DNA of 64,000 nt from an uncultured Clostridia bacterium (GTDB taxonomy: Bacteria > Bacillota > Clostridia > TANB77 > CAG-508). The notes beneath the pieces are model-generated. The model made no database searches. It was given only the letters and a program-made list of their open reading frames with translations, and was not told the DNA's origin. The stretch is from positions 186,001 through 250,000 of the forward strand of contig CAKOWY010000001.1 in the NCBI GenBank assembly GCA_934129895.1, read 5' to 3'. This document shows positions 34,428 to 44,875 of the stretch, one piece after another; within the stretch, counting starts at the first letter, position 1, and every line of letters starts with the position of its first letter. Position numbers and translations under genes: made by a program.

Positions 34428-35954
34428 CTATTTTTTTATTTTTAGTATTTTAAAAACTAATTGTTTTGTTTCTAAAAATTCTTTACTTCTACAATAAAAA
34501 ATTATAAACAATAAATTAAATATAACTACACATAAAACAGCCTTTAGTATTAATGATACTATTGAAACTTGTTTTATAAAATTAGTTAAAACATAACAAA
34601 TTCCAACAATAAAGAATATTATAAATGTATATTTTATTAATTTAAAAACATATTCTTTAAAATCACATTTAAAAATTTCAGTAAATAAGTTATGTATTAA
34701 CCAAGGAATACCTATTATTAACATTGTTAATACTGTTGATAATAAAACTCCATATAATCCAATAAAATTAACCAATATTAAATTTAATATTAAATTTGAA
34801 ATGGCAACAATCAATGGTCTAAATCTATCTGTATGCCATATCCCTGCTGAATCTTTATATAAATTTAAAAGTGCATTAATTTCATATATATAATAATATA
34901 TTACTAAACATATTACGCACGAAAAATTTAATAATAAATCTTTTCCAACCCAAATCTGCATAAATGTTTGATATAAACACAATAAACATGCGGAACAAAA
35001 ACCAGCAATCCAAACAATTATAAATGTAAATTTCTTTAAATCATTATAGTTTTTCTCTTTTGTTTCTACTATTAAACTATTTCCAATTCCAGCTGTACAT
35101 GCCGAAAAGATAACGGAAACAAATCCAATAATTGCAGTTAAGATATAATAATAATTTTGATAAACTGCTAATACTGTTAATCCTAAAAATGCAGAAATAA
35201 CAATTGAATCTGCTGAATTTATTATAACAGCTCCCAATTTTGCTGTAAATAAATCTTTTACTCTCTGGTTTATTTCTTTAATTTCTACTTTAGATAATTT
35301 TCCTTTAGCTTTAAATTGTGGATATAATTTATTAGACTTATATGCTGTATATATATTAATTACTATTTGTGATAATAATAACAATATAACATACATATAA
35401 TAGTTCTTAAATAAACAAATCGCTATAATTTGTAATATATATTGAAGAGTATTTACAACTAATGTAACTTTACTAATAACATCTTGTCTTTGATGAGCTT
35501 GTAAAATGCTATTTTTATAAGCAAATAGCCAATATGAAAATACAGTAGCTAACAAATTTAATAAATATAATATATATATATTCATTCCAGCAGGCATATC
35601 ACCTTTTATAAGATAAGGAATAAACGGACACAATATTAATCCTATTATTAATACTATTAATCCTATTACTCTATAATATAATTTATATAAATTCATTAAA
35701 GCACATATTTTTTTATTATCATCAATTGCAATAGGCTTATACATACTAAATACCATTGCACTACCTATTCCAAGTTCCGCTAAATTAAGTACTTGTAATA
35801 TAGATGTAAATAAACTATTTAATCCTACATATTCTATTCCTAAAAATCTTATCATTACTGTTCTAATAGCAAATGGTACCAGGATTTGATACAATTTCAA
35901 AATTAAACCAAATAATATATTTTGAGTTGCATTTTTAGTTCTTTCTATTTTCAA
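34428..35954 (-). CDS. Wzx-type lipid-linked oligosaccharide flippase
   Basis: 508 residues with about twelve to fourteen hydrophobic segments, starting MKIERTKNATQNILFGLILKLY and with the MOP-family first repeat RFLGIEYVGLNSLFTSILQVLNLAELGIG. Expected role: moving undecaprenyl-linked repeat units across the membrane. The start codon is TTG at 35954, supported by AAAGGAG eight bases upstream. It ends 12 bases before the FrhB-like start and begins six bases after the pyruvyl transferase stop. Confidence 0.9.
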   Translation of the reverse strand: MKIERTKNATQNILFGLILKLYQILVPFAIRTVMIRFLGIEYVGLNSLFTSILQVLNLAELGIGSAMVFSMYKPIAIDDNKKICALMNLYKLYYRVIGLIVLIIGLILCPFIPYLIKGDMPAGMNIYILYLLNLLATVFSYWLFAYKNSILQAHQRQDVISKVTLVVNTLQYILQIIAICLFKNYYMYVILLLLSQIVINIYTAYKSNKLYPQFKAKGKLSKVEIKEINQRVKDLFTAKLGAVIINSADSIVISAFLGLTVLAVYQNYYYILTAIIGFVSVIFSACTAGIGNSLIVETKEKNYNDLKKFTFIIVWIAGFCSACLLCLYQTFMQIWVGKDLLLNFSCVICLVIYYYIYEINALLNLYKDSAGIWHTDRFRPLIVAISNLILNLILVNFIGLYGVLLSTVLTMLIIGIPWLIHNLFTEIFKCDFKEYVFKLIKYTFIIFFIVGICYVLTNFIKQVSIVSLILKAVLCVVIFNLLFIIFYCRSKEFLETKQLVFKILKIKK

Positions 35955-35959
35955 AATAA

Positions 35960-37012
35960 TTACTCCTTTATCTCTAATGCTTTTTTCAAGAAAATACTTG
36001 ATTTTTTTCGTTCTTGTTCTAATATTATATATGCTTCACTATAATCATGTTTTAAATTTTCTTCTGTTATTTTTTCAACAAATTTTCGATTTTTTAATTT
36101 AAATTTATTTATTAGCGTCTCAATTCTTGAATTCATGCTCACATTACTATCTTCTCTATCAAAAATTATAAAAGGTACATTATATAATATTGCAAACACA
36201 CTTGAATGAAAAGAATCTGTACATATTAGAAAAGCATTCTTTTCTAAATATAAAAATTCACTCGGACCGCAACAATAATACGGATTAGTTTCCTCTAATA
36301 TATTTATTATTTCACAGTCATTTTCTTTTGCAATACGTTCAATTTCTAATTTTCTTTTATCTGATATATTTCCTAAAAAGTAATTTAAAATATATCTTTT
36401 AGTAGGAACTTTTTTTGGTGCTTTAGCTACCTTATCCCATTCAGACGCTTGCAATAACATTGTTGGATCTATTAAAACTTCACTATCCTTTATATCTGTT
36501 AATTCTTCTATAATTTTTTTTCCAGCCTCTTCTCTTACTGACAGAGCCTTAAAATTTTTCAATCTACTTTTATAAAATTCGTGTAATTCATTTGGAATTT
36601 TTTCTATTCCAAAACTTGCTGAAAAAGAAACTCTCTTCTCATCTGGAGCAAATGTCAAAAAATCTATATCTGACATTCTTCCAAAATTTGGATTCCAAAC
36701 TTGATCACTTCCTGTAATAAAGTAATCATATTTAGAACTTAATTTTTTCAATTCTTTATCAGTATTATAATATTTAAATACTATATTTTTGTTAAATTTT
36801 CCAAAATTAACCTCTCGTTTATATTTATTTCTTTTTATTACTTTTTTTAAGTTTCTTTTAATAAAATTTTTCAATTTTTTTAATATATTTCTTTTTCTAA
36901 TCGTTGCCACATCTATATCATATTTTTTCAATACTTCTTGAACTGCATAATTCTGCAACCTATTTCCAAAATTTCCATCATCATTTATTGTAAATATACC
37001 TACTTTTTTCAT
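35960..37012 (-). CDS. Polysaccharide pyruvyl transferase family protein
   Basis: 350 residues. Visible features: N-terminal strand KVGIFTINDDGNFGNRLQNYA, the family block YDYFITGSDQVWNPNFG, and the C-terminal FLICTDSFHSSVFAILYNVPFIIFDRE with the conserved D-S-F-H. Family members add ketal pyruvate to glycans using phosphoenolpyruvate, though several have other roles. It lies before the flippase and FrhB-like gene, a common trio. A hairpin separates it from the LytR-type gene upstream. Confidence 0.88.
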   Translation of the reverse strand: MKKVGIFTINDDGNFGNRLQNYAVQEVLKKYDIDVATIRKRNILKKLKNFIKRNLKKVIKRNKYKREVNFGKFNKNIVFKYYNTDKELKKLSSKYDYFITGSDQVWNPNFGRMSDIDFLTFAPDEKRVSFSASFGIEKIPNELHEFYKSRLKNFKALSVREEAGKKIIEELTDIKDSEVLIDPTMLLQASEWDKVAKAPKKVPTKRYILNYFLGNISDKRKLEIERIAKENDCEIINILEETNPYYCCGPSEFLYLEKNAFLICTDSFHSSVFAILYNVPFIIFDREDSNVSMNSRIETLINKFKLKNRKFVEKITEENLKHDYSEAYIILEQERKKSSIFLKKALEIKE

Positions 37013-37094
37013 TTATATCAAATTCCTTTTATTATTATTTTACAAAATCATTCAATTCTTAATGAGTTTTACATTTTAATGCACATCATAAGTT

Positions 37095-37130
37095 AATTCA
37101 AATAAGAGTTTAAAAACTCTTATTTGAATT
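37095..37130 (-). terminator. Long perfect palindrome after the LytR-CpsA-Psr gene
   Basis: Seventeen-base arms 37095-37111 and 37114-37130 form an almost loop-free stem that includes the stop codon of the LytR-type gene. The minus-strand continuation AACTTATG has no T run, so it may be a weak terminator or transcript-end stabiliser dividing the cluster. Confidence 0.5.
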
Positions 37131-38178
37131 ATTTACTATATCCTGTTTTCTTTATAATTTGATTGCTTATTTCTTTTATAGCATCACTTACAACATAATC
37201 ACTTTGACCAAATATCTCTTTATGTAATTTTTCAACATTGCTTTCTAATGTTACTGGTATTCCATACCATCTATCCATTGTTTTTCCTCTTGTTTCATAA
37301 GGCCATCCTATACTATCTGTAATATTGTATGATGCAATACTTGGCACTAATCCTATAATTTCTGTTCCACTTATATTAGTACTTACTCTTGGTAAGATTG
37401 TATCAACTAATTTATTAAGTTGTCCTATATTTAAAGTTTTTGCTTTTGATAACATTGCCTCTATTACAGTTCTCATTCTTTCTGTTCTTTTATAGTCTCC
37501 ACCTTCTGTATATCTTATTCTTGAATATGCAACTGCTTGAACACCATCTAAAGTTTGTTTTCCTGTTTTTGTTATTTGTGATGATTTTATTCCTGAACTT
37601 GCAGATGTTGCATTAATATAGTCATTAATATATTTTAATTCTGAACTATCTATGTCAATTGTTACTCCACCCATTGCATTAACTGCCGCTATAACTGCAT
37701 CAAAATTTACTGTTACATATTCTGTTATATTCAAATCTAAATTTGTATTCAATGCTTTTAACGCATTTTGCGCTCCACCATAAGAATAGGCATGTGTTAC
37801 TTTATCTAATACTGTTTTACCTTTTTCTTCTAATTGTAAATATGTATCTCTATATACAGATATTAATCTTATATTTTTTGTTTTTTGATCTAAACTTGCT
37901 ATTATTATACAGTCACTTCTATTTCCTAAACCATAGTCATCTGCTCTACTATCTATTCCTAGTAATGCTATATTTCTATATTCAGAAAGTTCTTCTTTTG
38001 TCTTAACTGTAATTCCTACTTCTTCTTCATTTATTTCTTCTACATTAATTTTTCCAAGTTTATTTGCAACAAATCCAACAGCTACACCAGCTAATATTAC
38101 TACTATTATTATTATTATTAATAATATTGTTAAAAATATTCTTAATGCTTTTGACTTCTTTTTTTGTCCTTTTTCCAT
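37129..38178 (-). CDS. LytR-CpsA-Psr family wall-glycan ligase
   Basis: 349 residues with a basic N-terminus, one membrane helix (about 12-35) and an LCP domain: NIALLGIDSRADD, RSDCIIIASLDQKTK, ISVYRDTYLQL, KVTHAYSYGG and the catalytic-site segment VAYSRIRYTEGGDYKRTERM with the conserved arginines. LCP enzymes transfer wall teichoic acids or capsular glycans from undecaprenyl phosphate to peptidoglycan. Position inside the polysaccharide cluster suggests it attaches this glycan. 24 bases after glf. Confidence 0.93.
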   Translation of the reverse strand: MEKGQKKKSKALRIFLTILLIIIIIVVILAGVAVGFVANKLGKINVEEINEEEVGITVKTKEELSEYRNIALLGIDSRADDYGLGNRSDCIIIASLDQKTKNIRLISVYRDTYLQLEEKGKTVLDKVTHAYSYGGAQNALKALNTNLDLNITEYVTVNFDAVIAAVNAMGGVTIDIDSSELKYINDYINATSASSGIKSSQITKTGKQTLDGVQAVAYSRIRYTEGGDYKRTERMRTVIEAMLSKAKTLNIGQLNKLVDTILPRVSTNISGTEIIGLVPSIASYNITDSIGWPYETRGKTMDRWYGIPVTLESNVEKLHKEIFGQSDYVVSDAIKEISNQIIKKTGYSK

Positions 38179-38202
38179 ACTAATAACCTCTTTTCTATTG
38201 GT

Positions 38203-39333
38203 TTATTCTAACTCTTCTTTTGATATTTTTAGAGCTTCTGCAATTACTTTATCCATATCAAAGTATTTATATTGTCCTAATCTTCCACCAAATATAACTT
38301 TTTTGTCATTATCTGCTAATTCTTTATATTTTGCATATAATTTTGTATTTTTTTCATCATTCATTGTGTAATATGGTTCTTTTCCTTGTACCCACTTATC
38401 TGGATATTCTCTTGTTATTATTGTTCTTTCTGCAGTTTTTCCTTCTGCTATTTTTCCAAGGCTTGGACCATATTCAAAATGTTTATGTTCTATGATTCTT
38501 GTATATGGTATTTCATATTCTGTATAATTTACTACAGCATTTCCTTGATAATTTTCTTCTTCTAATTCTTCTGTTTCAAATCTTAAGCTTCTATATTCAA
38601 GTTCTCCAAATTGATAATTATAATATTTATCTATTGGTCCCGTAAATATTATTTTTTCTGCTATTTTTTCTAATTCTTCTCTATTATCAAAGAAGTCACA
38701 ATTTAGTTTTACCTCTATTCCATCTAACATTTTCTCTATTATTTGAGTATATCCTCCTATTGGGATTCCTTGGTATATGTCATTGAAATAGTTGTTGTCA
38801 TATATAAATCTTACCGGTAATCTTTTTATTATGAAACTTGGTAATTCTGTTGCTCTTTTTCCCCATTGTTTTTCTGTATATCCTTTTACCAATTTTTCAT
38901 ATATTGTTTTTCCTACTAAACTTATTGCTTGTTCTTCTAAATTTTGTGGTTCTTTTATTCCAGCTTCTTTTTTCTCTTCTTCTATTTTGGATTTTGCTTG
39001 TTCTGGTGTTACTACTCCCCAAAGTTTATTAAATGTATTCATATTAAATGGCATATTATATAATTCGTCTTTATATCTTGCTACTGGTGAATTTGTGTAT
39101 CTATTAAATTCTGCAAATTGATTTATGTATTGCCATATTTCCTTGTTACTTGTATGAAATATGTGTGCACCATATTTGTGCACATTTATTCCATCTATGT
39201 TTTCTGTATAAATATTTCCACCTATATGTGAACGTTTATCTATTACTAAACATTTTTTTCCTCTTTTTTTTGCTTCATTTGCAAATATTGCTCCAAATAA
39301 TCCTGAACCAACTATTAAATAATCATATTTCAT
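38203..39333 (-). CDS. glf: UDP-galactopyranose mutase
   Basis: The 376-residue flavoenzyme converts UDP-galactopyranose to UDP-galactofuranose. Signature features are the N-terminal FAD motif YLIVGSGLFGAIFANEA, RSHIGGNIYTE, HKYGAHIFHTSNKEIW, NMNTFNKLWGV, YTEKQWGKRATELP and the C-terminal FGGRLGQYKYFDMD. Length is usual. It implies galactofuranose in the surface glycan made here, though the transferase that uses it cannot be named from sequence. Confidence 0.97.
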   Translation of the reverse strand: MKYDYLIVGSGLFGAIFANEAKKRGKKCLVIDKRSHIGGNIYTENIDGINVHKYGAHIFHTSNKEIWQYINQFAEFNRYTNSPVARYKDELYNMPFNMNTFNKLWGVVTPEQAKSKIEEEKKEAGIKEPQNLEEQAISLVGKTIYEKLVKGYTEKQWGKRATELPSFIIKRLPVRFIYDNNYFNDIYQGIPIGGYTQIIEKMLDGIEVKLNCDFFDNREELEKIAEKIIFTGPIDKYYNYQFGELEYRSLRFETEELEEENYQGNAVVNYTEYEIPYTRIIEHKHFEYGPSLGKIAEGKTAERTIITREYPDKWVQGKEPYYTMNDEKNTKLYAKYKELADNDKKVIFGGRLGQYKYFDMDKVIAEALKISKEELE

Positions 39334-39351
39334 ACTTAATTTCTCCTTTTA

Positions 39352-40440
39352 TTATAATTTTACTAGTTCTTTTATCTTTGGAATTTTATTTAAAAGCAGT
39401 GTTATCCACCAACTAATTATTAATACCAATGCTATTTTAGTCAATCGTAGCATAAATGTTGTATTGAATATTGATAAATGTACATTTATTATATCTATTA
39501 TAATTTTATGTATCAAATATATTCCTAACGAATTTTTACTTATACTTGTAATTGTTTTATTATAAAAGTAACCTTTATCAATATAAAAATTAGTTATTGC
39601 AAAAATTCCTGTCATTATAAATATCATAAATATACTACCATAGTTAAAACTATTTGAATATGTTTTATTATTTACTTTAGACATTGCATAAGCATAAATA
39701 AATGATAACATCCAAGAAATCAGTCCTATAATTATATATTTGATTTTTATATTGTTTTCGGTGAATCTATCTTTCTTTTCATATAAATAACCACCAAACA
39801 TAAAAAACATTAAAAATTGACTATTGGATAATACATTAAATTTTTTTATATAACTTGTTAATAGATTTAATTGTTGAAAATTGCTTATTTTTATAACAAT
39901 GTCAATAATCATATCTACAAAATTAATTCCAACCGTACTAATAATTATAATAATAAACAAGTAATTATATAATTGTTTGTTATTGTCATACAAATATTTC
40001 AGTATTGGATATATTAAATATAGCATAATCAAATTTTGCAAAAACCATAATATTCCTGTATATTTATTATTAATATCAGTAGTTAATACATTTTTCCAAA
40101 CTAACCCTATAGAAAGTTTCCCTTTCATTAATATTGTTTCTATTATAACATATATAATAGACCATAATATTAACAAAATAAATATTTTTAAAATTTTTTT
40201 CAAATGTTTCTTTAATTCAAATTTGTCTTTGTGGAGTATAAGAAAACCATTTACCATTACAAAAAGTGGCACTCCCTCTGAAATTATTCTAACAGCAAAT
40301 TGTATCATAGACCTTCCCGATTTTAACATTATAAAATCAGTTTTTAACAATCCAGAATGTAATATTATTACCATTATTATTGCTATTGTTTTTATTAAAT
40401 CAATATATGCATATCTTTTTACATTCGTTTTTTCTTCCAT
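39352..40440 (-). CDS. Acyltransferase-3 family membrane O-acyltransferase
   Basis: 362 residues, about ten hydrophobic segments, beginning RYAYIDLIKTIAIIMVIILHSG with the conserved R-x-x-x-x-D and H of the family's first helix, and VPLFVMVNGFLIL in the next. Likely adds acetyl or another acyl group to the glycan. ATG at 40440 is preferred over the long frame start at 40506 because AGAGAGG lies just upstream and the family N-terminus then fits. It lies between the polymerase/GT2 fusion and glf. Confidence 0.85.
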   Translation of the reverse strand: MEEKTNVKRYAYIDLIKTIAIIMVIILHSGLLKTDFIMLKSGRSMIQFAVRIISEGVPLFVMVNGFLILHKDKFELKKHLKKILKIFILLILWSIIYVIIETILMKGKLSIGLVWKNVLTTDINNKYTGILWFLQNLIMLYLIYPILKYLYDNNKQLYNYLFIIIIISTVGINFVDMIIDIVIKISNFQQLNLLTSYIKKFNVLSNSQFLMFFMFGGYLYEKKDRFTENNIKIKYIIIGLISWMLSFIYAYAMSKVNNKTYSNSFNYGSIFMIFIMTGIFAITNFYIDKGYFYNKTITSISKNSLGIYLIHKIIIDIINVHLSIFNTTFMLRLTKIALVLIISWWITLLLNKIPKIKELVKL

Positions 40441-40513
40441 TTTTTCCTCTCTTTTTACTTCACTTGCAAATATTACTAAAAATATATCTAAACTGACTAT
40501 ACCCAATCATATT

Positions 40514-42574
40514 TCACACTTTATTTTTTATCAAAAGCTCTGGTTTGTTAATTACTATCCATAATTTTATCTTTTCTATAATTTTGAAATTTCTATATTT
40601 CTTATATTTTCCAACCTTCATTATATTATTACGTAATTTCATATATACTTTTTCATCATAATTATATTTTAAAACTTTCGTAATACAACTATAATTAATT
40701 CTTACATATCTTTTTTCTGCAAATTCTTTTATGTTTGGATACCTCTTTTCAACATCCTCAATAAGTCTATTACAAATTTGAATTTCTTTCTCCCATTTTT
40801 CATTGTATTTATCTTTTGTTACACTATCTTCTCTAATATTATAATAATAATCGATTAAAGATGTATTTATATATACCATAACATTTTGGCTTAATACATT
40901 TACGACAAAATCTAAATCTTCTCCAATTTTATACTCTTCATTAAATCTAATTTTATCTATAATTTGTCTTTTAAATATTTTTCCCCAAACAGTCGCATAA
41001 AAGTTTTTCTCATTTAACATTCGTGCCAAAGTTTCCTCTGATGTCATTCTTTTTTCTATTTGATTTTTATTTTCCGTTATATTGTCATTTTGCTTATTAG
41101 CAAATCCACTTATAGCCATTTCACATTTATTTTCTTTGCACATTTCTAATAAATCTTCAATATATGTACTTTTTATCGAATCATCTGCGTCAACAAATGT
41201 TATATATTCTCCCTTTGCAATCTCCAAAGCACTATTTCTAGCCAAGCTTACTCCACCATTTTCTTTATGTATAACAATTATTCTTTTATCTTTTATTTTA
41301 TATTCATCACATATATTTCCAGAATTATCCTTTGATCCATCATCAACAAGTATTAATTCTAAATTATTATGTGTTTGATTTAAAATTGACTCTATACATG
41401 ATTTTAAATATTTTTCAACATTAAATACTGGCACAATAACTGATACTAATTCATCATTTTTCTGTTTCTGGGTTTTTCCATCATTTATTATATACCCTAA
41501 TATTAACAACGGAATTGCATTTCCTATAACAATTTCAAAATATTCACTAAATAAATTAACAGCAAATGTTATTAATAAAATTTTTTCTTCAAAATATTTA
41601 TCTTTTTTTACAAGTTTCATCAATATGCATAAAATTATAACAAATAAAAATCCATACAATATAACACTTTTTATATAAAAATTGTCTATATAATATTCAA
41701 AATCAATAGCACTTTTATTTGGAAAAATATTAAATCCGTATTTTTCTATTGCTTTTGTAGAATAATATATTCTTCCACTTGTTTTTGCATTAATCCAAGA
41801 AATAAATGGTATTCCATATTTATATATCATTGCCGTAACTACTGAAAATATAGCCATAATTTCAATTCCAATTTTTTGAAATATATTTATACAATTTTTT
41901 ACCCATCTATAATTTTTATTTTTTACTACAAAATATAAAATCATAAAAATTATATAAATTAAAATTGCTGTTTTTGAAGTAGTCGTAATATATATAAATA
42001 TTTCAATCATTGTCATTAACAATAATTCTTTTATCTCCATGTCTTTTCTAATATATATATACTCTATTAACATCCATGTTACAATTCCAGCAAATATATT
42101 ATAATGTTTAAAAAAGAATGTACAACTTATCCTACTATCTGTAGTAAGAAAAATTGATTGGAAATTTCCCATCATCATAGCTATAATTGTTGCAATAACA
42201 TGAATCATTATAAATATTGTTTTTATTGTTATATCTATTTTCAATGTTGATTTTATATTCTTTCTATTTATGGCTAGCATTATTAATAAATTCATTATGA
42301 AAAAGAATTTTTTTAAGATTATCCCTGCATATATTGAGTATACTGAAAAAACAAAAAATACTATATATTCTAATATAGAATAATTTGTTTTTTCATTTTT
42401 GATTTGTATCACCATATATATAGAAAGTAATAAAATCGATACTCCATATAAACCATATTTTACATATTCATTTATACTCCCTAAATTGGATCCACCAATT
42501 AAAGTTAATATACTATTTATTATAAAAGCAACATAAAAATACATATTACTATTTATTTTTTTGGTTATATTCAT
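40514..42574 (-). CDS. Fusion of polymerase-like membrane protein and GT2 glycosyltransferase
   Basis: 686 residues in two parts. About 1-380 is a polytopic protein with around eleven hydrophobic segments and a large exterior loop, shaped like an O-antigen polymerase/ligase (Wzy-like), with RISCTFFFKHYNIFAG in the loop area. From about 385 a canonical GT2 domain begins: VSVIVPVFNVEKYLKSCIES, LILVDDGSKDNSG, GGVSLARNSALEIAKGEY, TFVDADDSI (DxD motif). Fusion is unusual since the two activities are normally separate genes and on opposite sides of the membrane. It overlaps the GT4 upstream by 26 bases. Confidence 0.8.
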   Translation of the reverse strand: MNITKKINSNMYFYVAFIINSILTLIGGSNLGSINEYVKYGLYGVSILLLSIYMVIQIKNEKTNYSILEYIVFFVFSVYSIYAGIILKKFFFIMNLLIMLAINRKNIKSTLKIDITIKTIFIMIHVIATIIAMMMGNFQSIFLTTDSRISCTFFFKHYNIFAGIVTWMLIEYIYIRKDMEIKELLLMTMIEIFIYITTTSKTAILIYIIFMILYFVVKNKNYRWVKNCINIFQKIGIEIMAIFSVVTAMIYKYGIPFISWINAKTSGRIYYSTKAIEKYGFNIFPNKSAIDFEYYIDNFYIKSVILYGFLFVIILCILMKLVKKDKYFEEKILLITFAVNLFSEYFEIVIGNAIPLLILGYIINDGKTQKQKNDELVSVIVPVFNVEKYLKSCIESILNQTHNNLELILVDDGSKDNSGNICDEYKIKDKRIIVIHKENGGVSLARNSALEIAKGEYITFVDADDSIKSTYIEDLLEMCKENKCEMAISGFANKQNDNITENKNQIEKRMTSEETLARMLNEKNFYATVWGKIFKRQIIDKIRFNEEYKIGEDLDFVVNVLSQNVMVYINTSLIDYYYNIREDSVTKDKYNEKWEKEIQICNRLIEDVEKRYPNIKEFAEKRYVRINYSCITKVLKYNYDEKVYMKLRNNIMKVGKYKKYRNFKIIEKIKLWIVINKPELLIKNKV

Positions 42575-43763
42575 TTATTTCCCTTTCTATTAAATCTATT
42601 ATATTTTTAGAATACGTTTCTTCTGAAAATGCTTCTATAGCCATTTCATTTGGTTTTTTTGAAAGATCTTCTGATTTCAATGAATACTTTATTGCTTTAT
42701 ATAAATTATCTGTCAAATTATTTGTTTCAATTATTGTTGCGGCTTTTTCATCAACAACCTCAGGAATCCCACCATCATTTGTTACAATTTGTTTTATTCC
42801 ACTTGCTCTTCCTTCCAATACAACATTTCCTAATGGCTCTCCCCATTTAGAAGGTATAATTTGAATATCAGAAATTTGGTGAAAAATAGGTAATTTTTGA
42901 TATTCAATAAATCCTGTAAATTTTATGTTATCTTTATATTTCTCGCCTTTATTCATTAATTCATTAATAAATCTATCATTTTTAGAATCTGAACTTGCTT
43001 TAGTTCCAATAACAATAAGTTTTAAATTTTTTTGTCCTTCATCAATCAATCTTATACATGCATCAATTAATTCATTTATTCCTTTTTCTTTTATCAATCT
43101 TCCAACAAATAATAATACTTTATCACTCTCATTAATATCATATTTTTTTCTGTATTCATCTAATATTTCTTGTTTTATTTCCTCATTAAAACTTCTTGTA
43201 TTTATACCATTATAAATTACTTTAATTTTATCTGTACTTCCTATTGTTTCGATTCTTTTCTTTATATATTCACTTATTGCTATTATTTTATCATATTGAT
43301 TTAAAATTTCTTTACATTTTTTAGTGTTGCTATTAAGATAATCATTATGAAGATGAAATATTATAGGAATATCGTTATAAATTTTTCTCAATTGCAATAC
43401 TGCAAATGGATTATTTTCAACAATTATTGCATCATATTTTTTATTTTCTTTCTTTAATTTTTTCACAACTTCACTACAAAAAGCATTTCCTATATAAACT
43501 TTTGGAAGCTTATTATTTATAATATATCTAAAAATTCTATTAACCTTATAAAAAATACTATTTTGATTAATAAATTTAAACTCTGTTTTTTTGTATTTAT
43601 TATTCCAATCCTCTTTAAAATCTTCAATTGTATATATTGTAAATTGAATATCATTCTTTTGAGTTTCATTAAAATTTATATAAGATTGAATTAGCGCTTC
43701 TACTGCTCCACCTTTATATGCTGGTATTGGTAATGCTCCTGGTGGTATAATTAAAATATTCAT
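42549..43763 (-). CDS. GT4-family glycosyltransferase
   Basis: 404 residues with the GT-B fold: N-terminal PPGALPIPAYKGGAVEALIQ, middle hinge LLFVGRLIKEKGINELIDA and the donor-site segment IIPSKWGEPLGNVVLEGRASGI, with the family's E-x(7)-E carried by that end. Expected to add a sugar from a nucleotide donor to a lipid-linked acceptor in the cytoplasm. It lies four bases downstream of the other GT4 gene. Confidence 0.9.
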   Translation of the reverse strand: MNILIIPPGALPIPAYKGGAVEALIQSYINFNETQKNDIQFTIYTIEDFKEDWNNKYKKTEFKFINQNSIFYKVNRIFRYIINNKLPKVYIGNAFCSEVVKKLKKENKKYDAIIVENNPFAVLQLRKIYNDIPIIFHLHNDYLNSNTKKCKEILNQYDKIIAISEYIKKRIETIGSTDKIKVIYNGINTRSFNEEIKQEILDEYRKKYDINESDKVLLFVGRLIKEKGINELIDACIRLIDEGQKNLKLIVIGTKASSDSKNDRFINELMNKGEKYKDNIKFTGFIEYQKLPIFHQISDIQIIPSKWGEPLGNVVLEGRASGIKQIVTNDGGIPEVVDEKAATIIETNNLTDNLYKAIKYSLKSEDLSKKPNEMAIEAFSEETYSKNIIDLIEREINEYNQKNK

Positions 43764-43766
43764 ACT

Positions 43767-44867
43767 TTATTCTCCAAATTCTATATATTTTTTTTCTAAT
43801 CCTTTACTAGCAACTTTTATATTATATTGCTCATTTAATTTTGTATTTTTTCTTTCACATTCTTGGTTATTTTTATATTTTATTATTTCATCTTTCCATT
43901 TTTGAACATTGTTTTCTATAAATATCGTTTTATCAGAAATTTTTGCTTCTTCAGTAATTTTATTTGAAAACATACATTTTACTCCTGATACTTGTGCCTC
44001 AATTCCAACTACTGGTAAACCTTCAAATCTTGATGGCAATACAAACAAATCCATCGCTTGCAAATAATCTTGTGGTGTATTTGTTATTCCAAAAAATATT
44101 ACATTATCTTCTATCTTTAAGCTTTTTACTTTTTCTTTAATCTTATCTTTTAATTCTCCTTCTCCGATTAGCAATAATACTGCATCTTTTATTTCCTTTT
44201 GTACTTCATAAAATACATCAATTAGGAACTCATGGTTTTTTTGATAACTAAATCGTCCTATATGTCCGATTACAAACTTTTCTTTACAATTTAATTCTTC
44301 CCTTTTGCTTTTTCTAATTAGTTCATTATACTGATATTTTTCAATATCAATTGCATTATTAATAATAACTAATTCATGCTTTTTTAAAAACTTTTTTCCA
44401 AATAACCAATCTCCAGCCAATTGTGAACATGCAAAATAATCAGTTGCTAAATGTAAAAATGGTTTATTAATAAAATTCAATATTTTTCTTATAATTCCAG
44501 ATGGAGTGTTAGAATTGTGTGAGTGTACTATAATATGTTTTACTTTTTGCTTTTTAGCAACAAGTATAGGCAATATATTTGCTGCAGAAAGCATATTTAT
44601 ATGAACAATTTTATAATTATTATTTTTTATAATTTGTTTTAATTGCTTACTATATTGAATCGGATTTACTTTTTCAGAACATATTTTGTATACATTTCCA
44701 CCTAATTGCTTTATTTCATCCTCAAAACACAATTTATCATAAATAGAAATAAAGTCAAATTGAACTTTATTTCTATCTATATTTCTATAATAATTCATTA
44801 AAAAAGTTTCTACTCCGCCTATTTTATCATGCATACCTATAATTAGTACTCTTATCTTTTCTTCCAT
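43767..44867 (-). CDS. GT4-family glycosyltransferase
   Basis: 366 residues. N-terminus IRVLIIGMHDKIGGVETFLMNYYRN, then VIGHIGRFSYQKNHEFLIDVF and FVLPSRFEGLPVVGIEAQVSG, the hallmark GT4 blocks with two conserved Glu residues. ATG at 44867 is chosen because AGGAG lies seven bases upstream. The longer frame from 44945 would overlap the upstream gene by 70 bases. Sugar specificity is unknown. Confidence 0.9.
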   Translation of the reverse strand: MEEKIRVLIIGMHDKIGGVETFLMNYYRNIDRNKVQFDFISIYDKLCFEDEIKQLGGNVYKICSEKVNPIQYSKQLKQIIKNNNYKIVHINMLSAANILPILVAKKQKVKHIIVHSHNSNTPSGIIRKILNFINKPFLHLATDYFACSQLAGDWLFGKKFLKKHELVIINNAIDIEKYQYNELIRKSKREELNCKEKFVIGHIGRFSYQKNHEFLIDVFYEVQKEIKDAVLLLIGEGELKDKIKEKVKSLKIEDNVIFFGITNTPQDYLQAMDLFVLPSRFEGLPVVGIEAQVSGVKCMFSNKITEEAKISDKTIFIENNVQKWKDEIIKYKNNQECERKNTKLNEQYNIKVASKGLEKKYIEFGE

Positions 44868-44875
44868 TTTATCTC

